From Agromyces mediolanus (GTDB lineage: Bacteria; Actinomycetota; Actinomycetes; Actinomycetales; Microbacteriaceae): 64,000 nucleotides of DNA. This document shows positions 29,864 through 40,100 of this stretch, piece after piece. The translations under genes and the position numbers were made by a program. The notes under the pieces are model-generated. The model saw only the letters and a list, made by a program, of their open reading frames with translations, was not told the DNA's origin and searched no databases. The DNA lies in contig NZ_BMRJ01000007.1 of the NCBI RefSeq assembly GCF_014648575.1, positions 1 through 64,000 on the forward strand, read 5' to 3'. Every line of letters starts with the position of its first letter. Position 1 is the stretch's first letter.

Positions 29864-30856
29864 TCAGCGGCGCCGGGCCACGGCGTCGACGGTCTCGCGG
29901 ATGGCGGCGGCCGCGTCCTCGGCCGAGGGGAGGGCGGCGAGCTCGAGGCTCTTGGCGTAGGGCATCGGCACCTCGGCCATCGCGACGCGGCGCACCGGGG
30001 CATCCAGCCAGTCGAACGCGCCGTCGCTGATGGTGGCGGCGATCTCCGCCCCGATGCCGTAGGTGAGCCAGTCGTCCTCGAGCACGACGGCGCAGTTCGT
30101 CTTTTGCACCGAGGCGACGATGGTGTCCCGGTCGAGGGGGCGCAGGCTCCGCAGGTCGACGACTTCGACGTCGATGCCCTCCGCGGCGAGGCGCTCGGCG
30201 ACGTCGAGGGCGACGACCGCCATCCGCGAGTAGGCGACGACGGTCACGTCGCGCCCCGTCCTGGTGACGGCGGCCCGGCCGATCTCGGCGGGCTCGAGGT
30301 CCTCGGGCACCTCGCCGCTCGTGTTGTAGAGCGCGAGGTTCTCGAGCACCAGCACGGGGTCGTCGTCGCGGATCGCGGCGAGCATCAGGGCCTTCGCGTC
30401 GGCCGGCGTGGCCGGGGCGACGACCTTGAGCCCCGGCACGAAGGCGTAGTACAGCTCGATGTTCTGCGAGTGCGTCGCGCCGAGCTGCTGTCCACCGCCA
30501 CCGGGGGTGCGGATGACGAGCGGCACCTTCGCCTGGCCGCCGAACATGCCGTAGATCTTCGCCGCGTGGTTCACGATCTGGTCGATCGCGAGCAGCGAGA
30601 AGTTGATGGTCATGATCTCGACCACGGGGCGCAGCCCGAGCATCGCGGCGCCGACGGCCGCGCCGGTGAAGCCCTCCTCGGCGATCGGGGTGTCGCGGAC
30701 GCGCTTCGCGCCGAACTCGGCGAGGAGCCCGGCGGTGATCTTGTACGAGCCCTCGAAGCGGCCGATCTCCTCGCCCATGAGCAGCACGTCCTCGTCGCGG
30801 AGGAGCTCTTCGCGGAGGGCGTCGTGCAGGGCCTGGCGGTAGCTGATGACGGTCAC
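29864..30856 (-). CDS. 2-oxoacid dehydrogenase E1 component, beta subunit
   Basis: 330 residues, transketolase-like. MGEEIGRFEGSYKIT and DTPIAEEGFTGAAVGAAMLGLRPVVE are typical of pyruvate/acetoin dehydrogenase beta subunits; the phosphate-binding His is in LGATHSQ. It forms alpha2beta2 with the preceding gene's product. The GTG start overlaps the alpha-subunit stop by 4 bp and E2 follows 14 bp later. Confidence 0.93.
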   Translation of the reverse strand: MTVISYRQALHDALREELLRDEDVLLMGEEIGRFEGSYKITAGLLAEFGAKRVRDTPIAEEGFTGAAVGAAMLGLRPVVEIMTINFSLLAIDQIVNHAAKIYGMFGGQAKVPLVIRTPGGGGQQLGATHSQNIELYYAFVPGLKVVAPATPADAKALMLAAIRDDDPVLVLENLALYNTSGEVPEDLEPAEIGRAAVTRTGRDVTVVAYSRMAVVALDVAERLAAEGIDVEVVDLRSLRPLDRDTIVASVQKTNCAVVLEDDWLTYGIGAEIAATISDGAFDWLDAPVRRVAMAEVPMPYAKSLELAALPSAEDAAAAIRETVDAVARRR

Positions 30857-31971
30857 GCGGCGGCTCCGTTCGTGGACGGGGCGGTCGACACCGCTGGCAT
30901 CGTGGGGAAGAGCGGCTCGCCCGGCCGTCGCCGCGAGTCGTTCGGCACGGGCGTCGCGTAGGTGTAGTCGAACAGGGTGTCCGGGTCCGGATGCGGGCTG
31001 GCCTCGGCGAAGGCGACGGCGGCCGCGACGGTGCGATCGGCATCCCGCTCGGCGTCCTCGATCTGCTGCTCGCTCAGGCGGCCGGCCTCGAGGAGCCGGG
31101 CCGCGTAGCCGGCGATGGGGTCGGCGGCCCGCGCGGCCTCGACCTCTTCGCGGCTGCGGTAGCGCGCGGGATCCACGACCGAGTGGCCTTTCAGACGGCC
31201 GGACACCGCCTCGAGGAGGAACGGCGCTCCGGCCCGCGCGCTCGCGAGGGCCGCCGCGGCGGCGGCGCGGACCGCGACGGGGTCGTTGCCGTCGACCCGG
31301 GCCGACGCCATCCGGTAGGCGGCCGCGCGTCGATGCAGCTCGGGCTCCGCCGAGGCCTCCTCGACCGTGGTGCCCATGCCGAGTCCGTTGTTCACGATCA
31401 CGTAGACGATGGGGAGCTTCCAGATCGCCGCCAGGTTCAGCGACTCGTGGAACGCGCCGATGTTGGTGGTGCCGTCGCCCATCAGGCAGACCACGGCCTC
31501 GTCGCCGCCGCGGGAGTCGATCGCGAGGGCGGCGCCGGTCGCGAGCGGGAGCTGCCCGCCGACGATGCCGTAGCCGCCCATGAAGCGGGCCGCGAGGTCG
31601 AACAGGTGCATCGAGCCGCCCCAGCCCTTCGAGACGCCGTCGGCGCGGCCGTAGAGCTCGGCCATGATCCGCTCGGGGGCGATGCCGCGGGCGAGGGCGT
31701 AGCCGTGCTCGCGGTAGTTCGTGAAGACGTAGTCCTCAGCGCGGAGGGCGGACATGAGCCCGGTGACGGTGGCCTCCTCGCCGAGGTTGAGGTGGCAGTA
31801 GCCGCCGATCCGCGCCTCGGAGTAGGCCCGGGCCGCGCGTTCCTCGAAGCGCCGGATGAGCACCATCTGGCGATAGAACGCGAGCTCCTGCGCCTCGCTC
31901 GGCGTATCGCTCGGTGCCGCCGCCGTGGGCTTCGATCGGGGGCGAGCGCGGCTCGTCGTGGTCCGGGGCAT
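30853..31971 (-). CDS. 2-oxoacid dehydrogenase E1 component, alpha subunit
   Basis: 372 residues. The ThDP motif runs GDGTTNIGAFHESLNLAA to VNN, and the GHSVVDPARYRS loop matches the regulated serine loop region of E1 alpha. The first 30 residues are a basic, disordered extension. Sequence fits pyruvate or acetoin dehydrogenase better than branched-chain enzymes, but the substrate cannot be fixed by eye. ATG 31971 has an AGAAGGAGAA site. Divergent from a TetR gene across a palindromic operator. Confidence 0.92.
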   Translation of the reverse strand: MPRTTTSRARPRSKPTAAAPSDTPSEAQELAFYRQMVLIRRFEERAARAYSEARIGGYCHLNLGEEATVTGLMSALRAEDYVFTNYREHGYALARGIAPERIMAELYGRADGVSKGWGGSMHLFDLAARFMGGYGIVGGQLPLATGAALAIDSRGGDEAVVCLMGDGTTNIGAFHESLNLAAIWKLPIVYVIVNNGLGMGTTVEEASAEPELHRRAAAYRMASARVDGNDPVAVRAAAAAALASARAGAPFLLEAVSGRLKGHSVVDPARYRSREEVEAARAADPIAGYAARLLEAGRLSEQQIEDAERDADRTVAAAVAFAEASPHPDPDTLFDYTYATPVPNDSRRRPGEPLFPTMPAVSTAPSTNGAAA

Positions 31972-32038
31972 GGGGGTTCTCCTTCTCGCCCGAGCGCGGG
32001 CCGCGCACGCCGAGGTGTCGGCGGCGGTCCCGCGGATG

Positions 32039-32061
32039 AATGATACGAACTTCGGATCATT
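32039..32061. promoter_or_regulatory. 23-bp palindromic operator between E1 alpha and TetR genes
   Basis: The two 11-bp arms (AATGATACGAA and TTCGGATCATT) around C32050 are inverted copies with a single mismatched pair (45/55). It overlaps TATCAT, a possible -10 for the dehydrogenase operon on the minus strand, and abuts TAGGAT (32063-32068), the -10 for the TetR side. It is most likely the TetR binding site, controlling both directions. Confidence 0.75.
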
Positions 32062-32074
32062 ATAGGATGGTGGC

Positions 32075-32104
32075 ATGAGACGCAACGACGGCAGACGCGG
32101 ATGA
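32075..32104 (+). CDS. Possible 9-codon leaderless upstream ORF coupled to tetR
   Basis: TAGGAT at 32063-32068 is exactly 6 nt before ATG 32075, the leaderless spacing of this genome. The frame reads MRRNDGRRG and its TGA stop overlaps the TetR ATG at 32101 (ATGA). TetR has no good ribosome binding site of its own, so reinitiation after this mini-ORF is plausible. Confidence 0.45.
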   Translation: MRRNDGRRG

Positions 32105-32694
32105 CGGGGGAGCCCACGACCGCTCCCCGCAAACGCGGGCGGCCGACCGAGTCCGAGCGCGCCCAGCGCCGCGACGACATCCTCGACGCCGCCGTGCGGC
32201 TGTTCGTCGCGCGCGGATTCGCGCAGGTGAGCCTCGACGACCTCGCCGCCGAGGCCCGGGTCACCAAGCGCACCATCTACGCCTACTTCGGCGATCGGAC
32301 CGAGATCTTCCTCGCCGCGGTCGCACGCCTGCGCGAGCGCGCCCTGCGGCGCCCGACGAGCGAGCAGGGACTGGCCGCGCTCGCCGCGGACATCGTCGCC
32401 GTGCTGCACTCCGACGAGGCGGTCGGCCTGCACCGGCTCATGATCACCGAGGCCGGTGCGTTCCCCGAGCTCGCCGCAGGGTTCTACCGGGACGGCCCCG
32501 AGGCGTACATCGACGCCCTCCGCGGGCGGCTCGACTCGAGCGGGCTGCCCGAGGAGCTCGCCGAGCCGCTGTTCGCCCTCCTCCTCGGCGAGCCGCACCG
32601 ACAGCGGCTGCTCGCCCTCCGCCCGGCGCCCCATCGCGAGGCCGCTGCGGCGCACGCCCAGCGCGCGCTCACGGCGCTCGGGCTCACGGCCTGA
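32101..32694 (+). CDS. TetR family transcriptional regulator
   Basis: 197 residues. N-terminal KRGRPTESERAQRRDDILDA, then the helix-turn-helix FAQVSLDDLAAEARVTKRTIYAYFGDR (split), and an unclassified ligand-binding C-terminus. Beside the E1/E2 operon and with a shared operator, it is likely its repressor. It is probably translated by coupling to the mini-ORF before it. Confidence 0.9.
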   Translation: MTGEPTTAPRKRGRPTESERAQRRDDILDAAVRLFVARGFAQVSLDDLAAEARVTKRTIYAYFGDRTEIFLAAVARLRERALRRPTSEQGLAALAADIVAVLHSDEAVGLHRLMITEAGAFPELAAGFYRDGPEAYIDALRGRLDSSGLPEELAEPLFALLLGEPHRQRLLALRPAPHREAAAAHAQRALTALGLTA

Positions 32695-32712
32695 CGGGGC
32701 CGGCGTGACCGC

Positions 32713-34038
32713 TCAGTCGTTCCAGGCGTCGGAGATCGGGATCGCCCGGCCGAGCACCCGCTCGGCGGCACGATGGCCGGAGTACATCGCCGCAGGGACG
32801 GTGGCCGGATCGTCCGTCCACGTCGCCTCGCCCGCGAGGTGCAGCACGCCGCCGACCGGCGTGGCGAGCAGGTCGTGGTCCGCGGTCGTCGACCCGAGCG
32901 TCATGTACGCGTACGAGCCCCGGGCGAAGGGATCGTCCTGCCAGGCCGTGCGGTGCAGCCGAGTGGGCTGTTCGACCCGCTCGCCGTAGAGCCGCCGCAA
33001 CTGCGCGAGCACCGATTCGACGAGCTCTTCATCCGTCCAGGACCGCGTCGCCACGGCCGCCGGGCCCGCGGCGAACGTCAGCAGCGTCGGCACGCCGTGC
33101 AGCCCGGTGAGGTCGTACCAGGAGTGCCACCAGCGGCTCTCGGGACCCTGCTGCCGCACCGCGTAGACGCCCTCGTCCCAGAACCGCGACGGGAAGCTCA
33201 GGAAGACCTTCTCGAAGGCGTTCATCTCGAGCCGGCCGAGCGCGCCGGCGACCGGCTCGGGCAGCGGCGGCTCGATTCGGAACGCGTCGGACTTCAGCAC
33301 GCCGACCGGCACGGTCACGATGGCCGTGCCCGCCGCGAAGCTCGCGTCGCCGCACCGCACCACGACCCCGCCCTCGCTCCATTCGACGTGCGTCACCACA
33401 TGCTCGAGACGCACATCGAGTCCCTCCGCCAGACGGGCCGGCAGCACGTCGTAGCCGTCGGGGAAGACGACCTCGTCGCCGTCGATCGCATCGTCGTCGA
33501 GGCCGTGCGCCGCGAGATCCTCGATCCACGCGCCGTACTGCTCCTCGCTGCGGTGCTCGAGGTACTCGCGCACCCGCTGGCTCCGTTCCGGCCCCCAGCC
33601 CTGCGCGGCGAGGGCGGCCTCAGTGACGTCGCGGTACGAGGCCTCCGCCGCCGAGTCGGCGATCGCCTGCACAAGGGCTGCGTCGACCGTGCGGACGTCG
33701 TCGGCGAACGCCCGGGCGGCGGGCTCGTCGAGGCGGCGCCCGTCCGGCCCGTAGTAGGCGATGGGGCGGCTGTCGGGCTGGTACCCGCCGACGGTGAACT
33801 CCACGGTGCGCATGCCGAACGCCTCCGCCGCCTCGGCGACGGCGCTCCCGGTCACGCCGTGGATCCACGAGGCCCCGAGATCGGTGCTCACGCCGTCGCC
33901 GCGCTCGGTGCGGACCCGCCCGCCGACGCGGTCTCGCGCCTCGAGCACGAGCACCCGCGCTCCCGCGCGGGCGAGCAGCCGCGCCGCGGTCAGGCCCGAG
34001 ACTCCGGCCCCGATCACGATCGTGTCGATGTGCTCCAT
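32713..34038 (-). CDS. FAD-dependent amine oxidase (polyamine/monoamine oxidase family)
   Basis: 441 residues. FAD Rossmann loop GAGVSGLTAARLLARAGARV at 10-29 and the GG doublet VLEARDRVGGRVRT. The C-terminal LHLAGEATWTDDPATVPAAMYSGHRAA closes the FAD site (split in families). The Lys usually found near the flavin cannot be placed by eye. It oxidises primary or secondary amines to aldehydes with peroxide release. ATG 34038 has a GAGGAG site. Convergent with tetR, 18 bp apart. Confidence 0.87.
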   Translation of the reverse strand: MEHIDTIVIGAGVSGLTAARLLARAGARVLVLEARDRVGGRVRTERGDGVSTDLGASWIHGVTGSAVAEAAEAFGMRTVEFTVGGYQPDSRPIAYYGPDGRRLDEPAARAFADDVRTVDAALVQAIADSAAEASYRDVTEAALAAQGWGPERSQRVREYLEHRSEEQYGAWIEDLAAHGLDDDAIDGDEVVFPDGYDVLPARLAEGLDVRLEHVVTHVEWSEGGVVVRCGDASFAAGTAIVTVPVGVLKSDAFRIEPPLPEPVAGALGRLEMNAFEKVFLSFPSRFWDEGVYAVRQQGPESRWWHSWYDLTGLHGVPTLLTFAAGPAAVATRSWTDEELVESVLAQLRRLYGERVEQPTRLHRTAWQDDPFARGSYAYMTLGSTTADHDLLATPVGGVLHLAGEATWTDDPATVPAAMYSGHRAAERVLGRAIPISDAWND

Positions 34039-34142
34039 CGCTGTGCTCCTCGCCGCGCGTGCTCTGGCGCGCGATCCGACGCTACCGGCATCCGCGCGCC
34101 CACGGCGACTCGGAGGCGTCGGGAGACGGGGCCGTCGGGGAC

Positions 34143-34179
34143 GGGATGCCTCGCGCGCTGGAGTCGCGCGAGGCATCCC
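34143..34179 (-). terminator. Terminator of the surface-protein gene
   Basis: A perfect 15-bp stem (34143-34157 with 34165-34179), 7-nt loop, 12 bases past the surface-protein stop. Each arm contains a copy of the nonamer GAGGCATCC in opposite orientation. Confidence 0.88.
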
Positions 34180-34190
34180 CGGTCCGGCGC

Positions 34191-37100
34191 CTACTCCTCA
34201 GAGCGCCGGACGCTGCGGCGCCGACGGAGCGGCAGCAGCAGTGCGCCGGCCGCGAGCAGGAACGCCGCGAGCACGCCGGCGCCGAGCGAGACGCCCGTCG
34301 CGGGCAGCCCGCCCACGACGACCGTGGTCTCGTCCGAGGTACGCGGAGGAGTCAGCGAGCCCGGCGGCGTGCCCGTCGCGCTCGCGGCATTGTGCACGCG
34401 GCCGCGCTCGACGTCGGCGGCCGTCAGCCGATAGCTGGCCGTCGCGGTCGCCGACTCGCCCGGAGCCAGCACACCCGGCGCCGAGTCATCCGGCCAGTCG
34501 AAGCGCAGCGTCGACAGCCCGGGCAGAGGGTCGTCGATCGCCACCTCGCGGAGGGTGACCGTGCCCGTGTTGGTGACGAGGAAGCGGAACTCCACGAGCT
34601 CGCCCGTCCGGTCGCCGCTTGCCCGGCCAGTCTTCTCCAGCGCGACCGTCGCGCGTTGCTCCGCGGGCGTGCTCGTGCCGTCCTCGTCGGTGACGAGCGG
34701 CGTGCCGTCGCCCGGCGGGGTGCCGGTGACCGTCGCCGTATTGCGTACGGAGCCGGCATCGACGTCGGCCTGCGTGAGCGTGTACGACGCGCTCGCCGTG
34801 GCCGTCTGCCCGACCTCGAGCACGCCCGGCGCCCCGGGGTCGGGCCATGCGTAGCTGAGCTCGCCGAGCCCGGGGAGGGGATCGCGGAGCACGACATCGT
34901 CGAGCCGCGTGCCGCCGGTGTTCGTGATCGTGAAGGTATAGTCGATCACGTCGCCGGCGACGCCGGACCCGGCGAGCTCGGCGCGCTTGGCCAGCTCGAT
35001 TGCCGGGATCGGATGGCTCGTCGAACGCTCCCCGGACTCGATCCGCGGCCCGCCGGGCGGCGTCGCCGTCGACGTGGCGGTGTTGCGGAGGCGGCCCGCC
35101 GCCTCGTCGGAGACGGTCACGGTGTACGTGATCTCGACGCGCTGCCCCGGCTCGAGGGCGCCGGTCCAGCGCAGCAGCTCGCCCTCGACGACGGGGGCCG
35201 GAGCCGGGGCCCCGTCGATCGTCGCTTCCGGCGCGGCCGCGAGCGCCGCGTTCGCCAGGACCCCGGCGAGCTCGTCGCGGATCTCGACGGGGTCGAGCAG
35301 GGTCTCGCCGGTGTTCACCCCGCTCAGGGTGTAGCGCAGCTGCTCGCCGCGGGAGACCACCGAGCCGTCGGCCGGGCTCGCCGTCTTCTCGAAGCGGTAG
35401 CCCGACACGGGGACCTCGTGCGTGGTCGCGACCTCCGGAGCCTCGAGCACCGGCCCGCCGGGCGGGGTCGCGGTGCCGCTCGCCGAGTTGCGCAGCGTCA
35501 CCCCGGCCGCGGACTCGTCGACGACCACGGTGTAGCGGATCGTGACGGTCTCGTTCGGGCGGAGCGCGCCCGACCACCGCAGCACCGTGCCGTCGAGCGT
35601 CGGCGTCGCAGCGGGCGAACCGTCGATGCTCGCCGTCGCCGCTCCGCGCAGCGCGGCGTGCGCGAGCACCTCGGCGAGCTCGTCTCGGATCTCCACCGGG
35701 TCAAGCACCGTCTCGCCCGTGTTCGTGCCCGTGAGGGTGTACTCGATCGACTGCCCCGGGTGGACGGTGCTGCCGGGCGCGGGGTCGGCGGACTTCGCCA
35801 GGCTGAAGCCGGGCACCGGCACGGCGTGGACCGTCTCGTGTCGACCGCCGTCGAGCGCCTGCCCGGTGCCCGGGGGCTGCGCGGCGCCCGTCGCGACGTT
35901 GCGGAGCCGCTCGCCCGCGGCGTCGTCGGCGACCGCGACCGTGTAGCTGAGCGTCACGGCCTGGCCGACCGCCAGGGTGCCGGTCCAGCGGAGCGTGGAG
36001 CCGTCGAGCACGGGAGCGGGCGCGGGCTCGCCGTCGATCGTCGCGGTCGGGGCGTCGACGAGCTCGGCGTGGTCGAGCACTCCCGAGAGCTCGTCGGCGA
36101 TGGTCACCGGGTCGAGCGGCGTCGCTCCGGTGTTCCGGCCGACGACCGTGTAGCTCACGCGCTCGCCCGGGTTCACCGTCGTCCCGGAGGCGGGCTCGGC
36201 GGCCTTCGCGAGGGCGAAGCCCGGGACCGGCACGGGGTGGGTGGTCGTCTGCTGCGGGGGTGCGAGCGCGGGGCCGGTGCCCGGCGGCTGGGCGGTGGAG
36301 CGGGCGGCGTTGCGGAGAGTGGCGCCGGCGGCGTCGTCGTGCACGGTGACGGTGTAGCGGAGTTCGACGGTCTGGCCGGGTCGCAGGCTGCCGGTCCAGC
36401 GCAGGGTCGTGCCGTCGACGGCGGGGGCGGCGGCGGGTTCGCCGTCGATGGTCGCCGCTGGGTCGCCGGTGAGGTCGGCGTTCGCGAGGACCTCGGCGAG
36501 CTCGTCGGTGACCGTCACCGGGTCGAGCGGGGTGTCGCCGGTGTTGCGTCCGACGAGGACGTAGTCGATCTCGTCGCCGGGGTTCACGGTGCTGCCGGTG
36601 ACGGGGTCCGCCGTCTTGGTGAACTCGTACGCCGGCGTCGGCACCTCGTGCGTCGTCTGCTGCGGATCGGGCGCGAGTGCGGGGCCGGTGCCCGGCGGTT
36701 GGGCGGTGGAACTCGCGACGTTGCGGAGCGTGGCCCCCGCCGCGTCGTCGTGCACCGTGACCGTGTAGCGCACGGTGACGACCGCACCGGGACGCAGACG
36801 GCCCGCCCAGCGCAGCGTCGTGCCGTCGACGACGGGGGCCGCGGCGGGCTCGTCGTCGATCGTCGCGCTCGGCGCTTCGGAGACCGTCGCGTTCTCGAGC
36901 ACCTCGGCGAGCTCGTCACGCAGCGCGACGTCGAGCGGGGTGTCGCCGGTGTTGCGTCCGACGAGGACGTAGTCGATCTCGTCGCCGGGGTTCACGGTGC
37001 TGCCGGTGACGGGGTCGGCCGTCTTGGTGAACTCGTACGCCGGGGTCGGCACCTCGTGCGTCGTCTGCTGCGGATCGGGCGCGAGTGCGGGGCCGGTGCC

Positions 37101-40100
37101 CGGCGGTTGGGCGGTGGAACTCGCGATGTTGCGGAGGGTGGCGCCGGCGGCGTCGTCGTGCACGGTGACGGTGTAGCGGATCGCGACCGTCTGGCCGGGT
37201 CGCAGGCTGCCGGTCCAGCGCAGGGTCGTGCCGTCGAGGACGGGAGCGGCGGCGGGCTCGCCGTCGATGGTCGCCACGGGGTCGCCGGTGATGCTGGCGT
37301 TCGCGAGGACCTCGGCGAGCTCGTCGGTGACGGTCACCGGGTCGAGGGGCGTCTCGCCGGTGTTGCGTCCGGTGAGCACGTAGTCGATCTCGTCGCCGGG
37401 GTTCACGGTGCTGCCGGACTCGGGGTCGGCGGTCTTGGTGAACTCGTACGCCGGGGTCGGCACCTCGTGCGTCGTCCGTCGCGGCCCCTGGGTGAGCGCG
37501 GGGCCGGTGCCCGGCGGTTGCGCCGATGCCGTCGCCGAGTTCCGGAGGGTGTTGCCGGCGGCATCCGCGGCGACGACGACTGTGTACCGCAGGATCACCG
37601 TCTGGCCGCGCTCGAGCCGGCCCGTCCAGCGCAGTTCGGTGCCGTCGAGGGTCGGCGCGGCGGCCGGGCTGCCGTCGATCTCCGCGCTCGGCGTGCCGCT
37701 CAGCGTCGCGGCGTTCAGCACCTCGCCGAGATCGTCCACGACCGTCGTGGGGTCGAGCACCGTCTCGCCCGTGTTCTCGGCGCTGACCGTGTACGTGATC
37801 TCGTCGCCCGGGCGTACCGTCGTGCCGCTGTCGGGGGTCGCGCGCTTGCGGAGTTCGAGCGCGGGCTCCGGCACCGGGTGGAACGTCTGCACCTCGGGCG
37901 CCGTGAGCACCGGGCCGCCCGGGGGAGCAGCGGTGCCGCTCGCGCGGTTCTCGAGCATCGCCCCTGCGGCCTCGGCGTCCACCGTCACCGTGTAGCGCAC
38001 GGTGACGGTCTGCCCCGGGTCGAGCGCGCCGGTCCAGCGCAGTCGGGTGCCGTCGATGGTGGGATCCGTCGTCGCGGTGCCGTCGATCGAGGCGCTCGGC
38101 GTGCCGCTCAACGACGCGGAGCTCAGCACCTCGTCGAGTTCGTCGACGAGCTCGACGGGATCGAGGCGGGTCTGCCCGGTGTTCTCGCCGCGCAGCGTGT
38201 ACGTGATGGTGCCGCCCGGATGCACCTCCGTCCCGGACACGGGATCGGCGGACTTCGACAGCTCGAAGCCCGGAACGGGCACGGCATGACTCGTCTCGCG
38301 CCGACCCGGGTCGATCGCGGGGCCGGTTCCCGGCGGCTGCACCGTGCCGGTGACGACGTTGCCGAGCTCGGCGCCGGCGGCATCCTGGTTCACCGTCACG
38401 GTGTACTCGAGCCGCACCACCTGGTCGGGCTGCAGCTCGCCGCTCCACTCCAGCACGGTGCCGGTGAGCGTGGGGGCGGGCGCCGGGGTGCCGTCGATCG
38501 AGGCGGTCGGCCCGCTCGTCAGCGCGGCGTGCTCCAGGACCTCGGCGAGCTCGTCGCGGAGCTCGACGTCGAGCGGGGTCTCGCCGCTGTTCGTGCCCGT
38601 GACGACGTAGGTGACCGTCTGGCCGGGGTCGACCGTCGAGCCGGACGGGGGCGTTGCGCTCTTCGCGAGATCGAACCCGGGTCGCGGCACCTCGTGCGTC
38701 GTCTCGACCTCGCTCGCGACGATCGGCGGCGCGGAGCCCGGCGGTTGCGCCGTGGCCCTGGCGTGGTTCGCGAAGCTGCTCCCGGCCGCATCGTCGTCCA
38801 CGCGGACGGTGTACTCGATCGTCACGGTCGCGCCCGCCGGCAGGGCGCCGGACCAGGCCAGGCGGGTGCTGGTGAGGGTCGGCTCGGCAGCGGGCGCGCC
38901 GTCGATCCGGGCGCTCGGGGAGCCGACGAGCGAGCTCGCCGCGAGCACTTCGCTGAGGTCGTCGCTGATCTCGACGGGATCGAGCAGCGTCGCGCCGGTG
39001 TTCCGGCCGGTCACGGTGTAGGTGATCTCCGATCCGGGCGCGACGGTGGAGCCGGATGCCGGGTCCGCGCTCTTCGCGAAGATGAATCCCGAGGCGGGCA
39101 CCGGATGCGAGGTGGACTGCTCGCCGCTCTCGATCGGCGGGAATCCGCTCGGCGGCGTCGCCGTCGCGTCGGCGACGTTCGTCAGCGTCACGCCGGAGGC
39201 GTCGTCGTGCACGGTCACCGTGTACTCGATCGTCACGCGCTGCCCGGCGTTCAGCACGCCCGTCCAGCGCAGCGTCGTGTCGTCGAGGACCGGATCCGTG
39301 GTGGCCGTGCCGTCGATGGTCGCGGTCGGCGAGCCGGTCAGGGAGGCGTGCTCGAGGACGCCCGCGAGGTCGTCGGTGACGGTGACCGGGTCGAGCGGGG
39401 CGTCGCCGGTGTTCTCCGCGACGAGGGTGTAGGCGATCTCGTCGCCGGGGTGCACGGTCGCGCCGTCGGCCGGGGCGGACCGCTTCTCGAAGTCGAGGCT
39501 CGCGCTGCGGATCGGCGTCTCGACGGCGTCCTCCTGCCGGATCGGCTCGGAGCCGGGCGGCTGCGCCACCCCGGTCGCCGTGTTGCGCAGCACTCCGCCG
39601 CTCGCATCGGCGTCGACGAGGACGGTGTAGGTGATGCGCACGAGCTGATCGGGTTCCAGCCGCCCGCTCCAGCGCAGCGTCGTGCCGTCGATGACGGGGT
39701 CGCTCGCGCGGACCGAGCCGATCCAGGCCTCGGGGCCGGTGACGACGGTGCCGTCGTCGAGGACGTCCGACAGGTCGTCGGTGATGGTCACCGGGTCGAG
39801 CGCGGTGCCGCCGGTGTTCGTGCCGGTCAGCTGGTACTCGACGCGGTCGCCCGGGTCCGCGGTCCGGGCGGCGAAGGGAGAGGCCACCGCGTCGGCGGCG
39901 GCGCGGAGGCCGGCCATGAAGAGGTCGCCGAAGTTCACGACCATGTTGTCCTTGCGCAGTTCGAAGCCGGGCGTCGGGATCGGATGCGTCGTGGTGGATT
40001 CGGGCGATTCGATCACGGGCCCGGCGGGCGGGACCGCGCGGCCGTCGGCACGGTTCTCGAGTCGCTGCCCTTCGGTGCCCTGGTTCACGCGGACGGTGTA

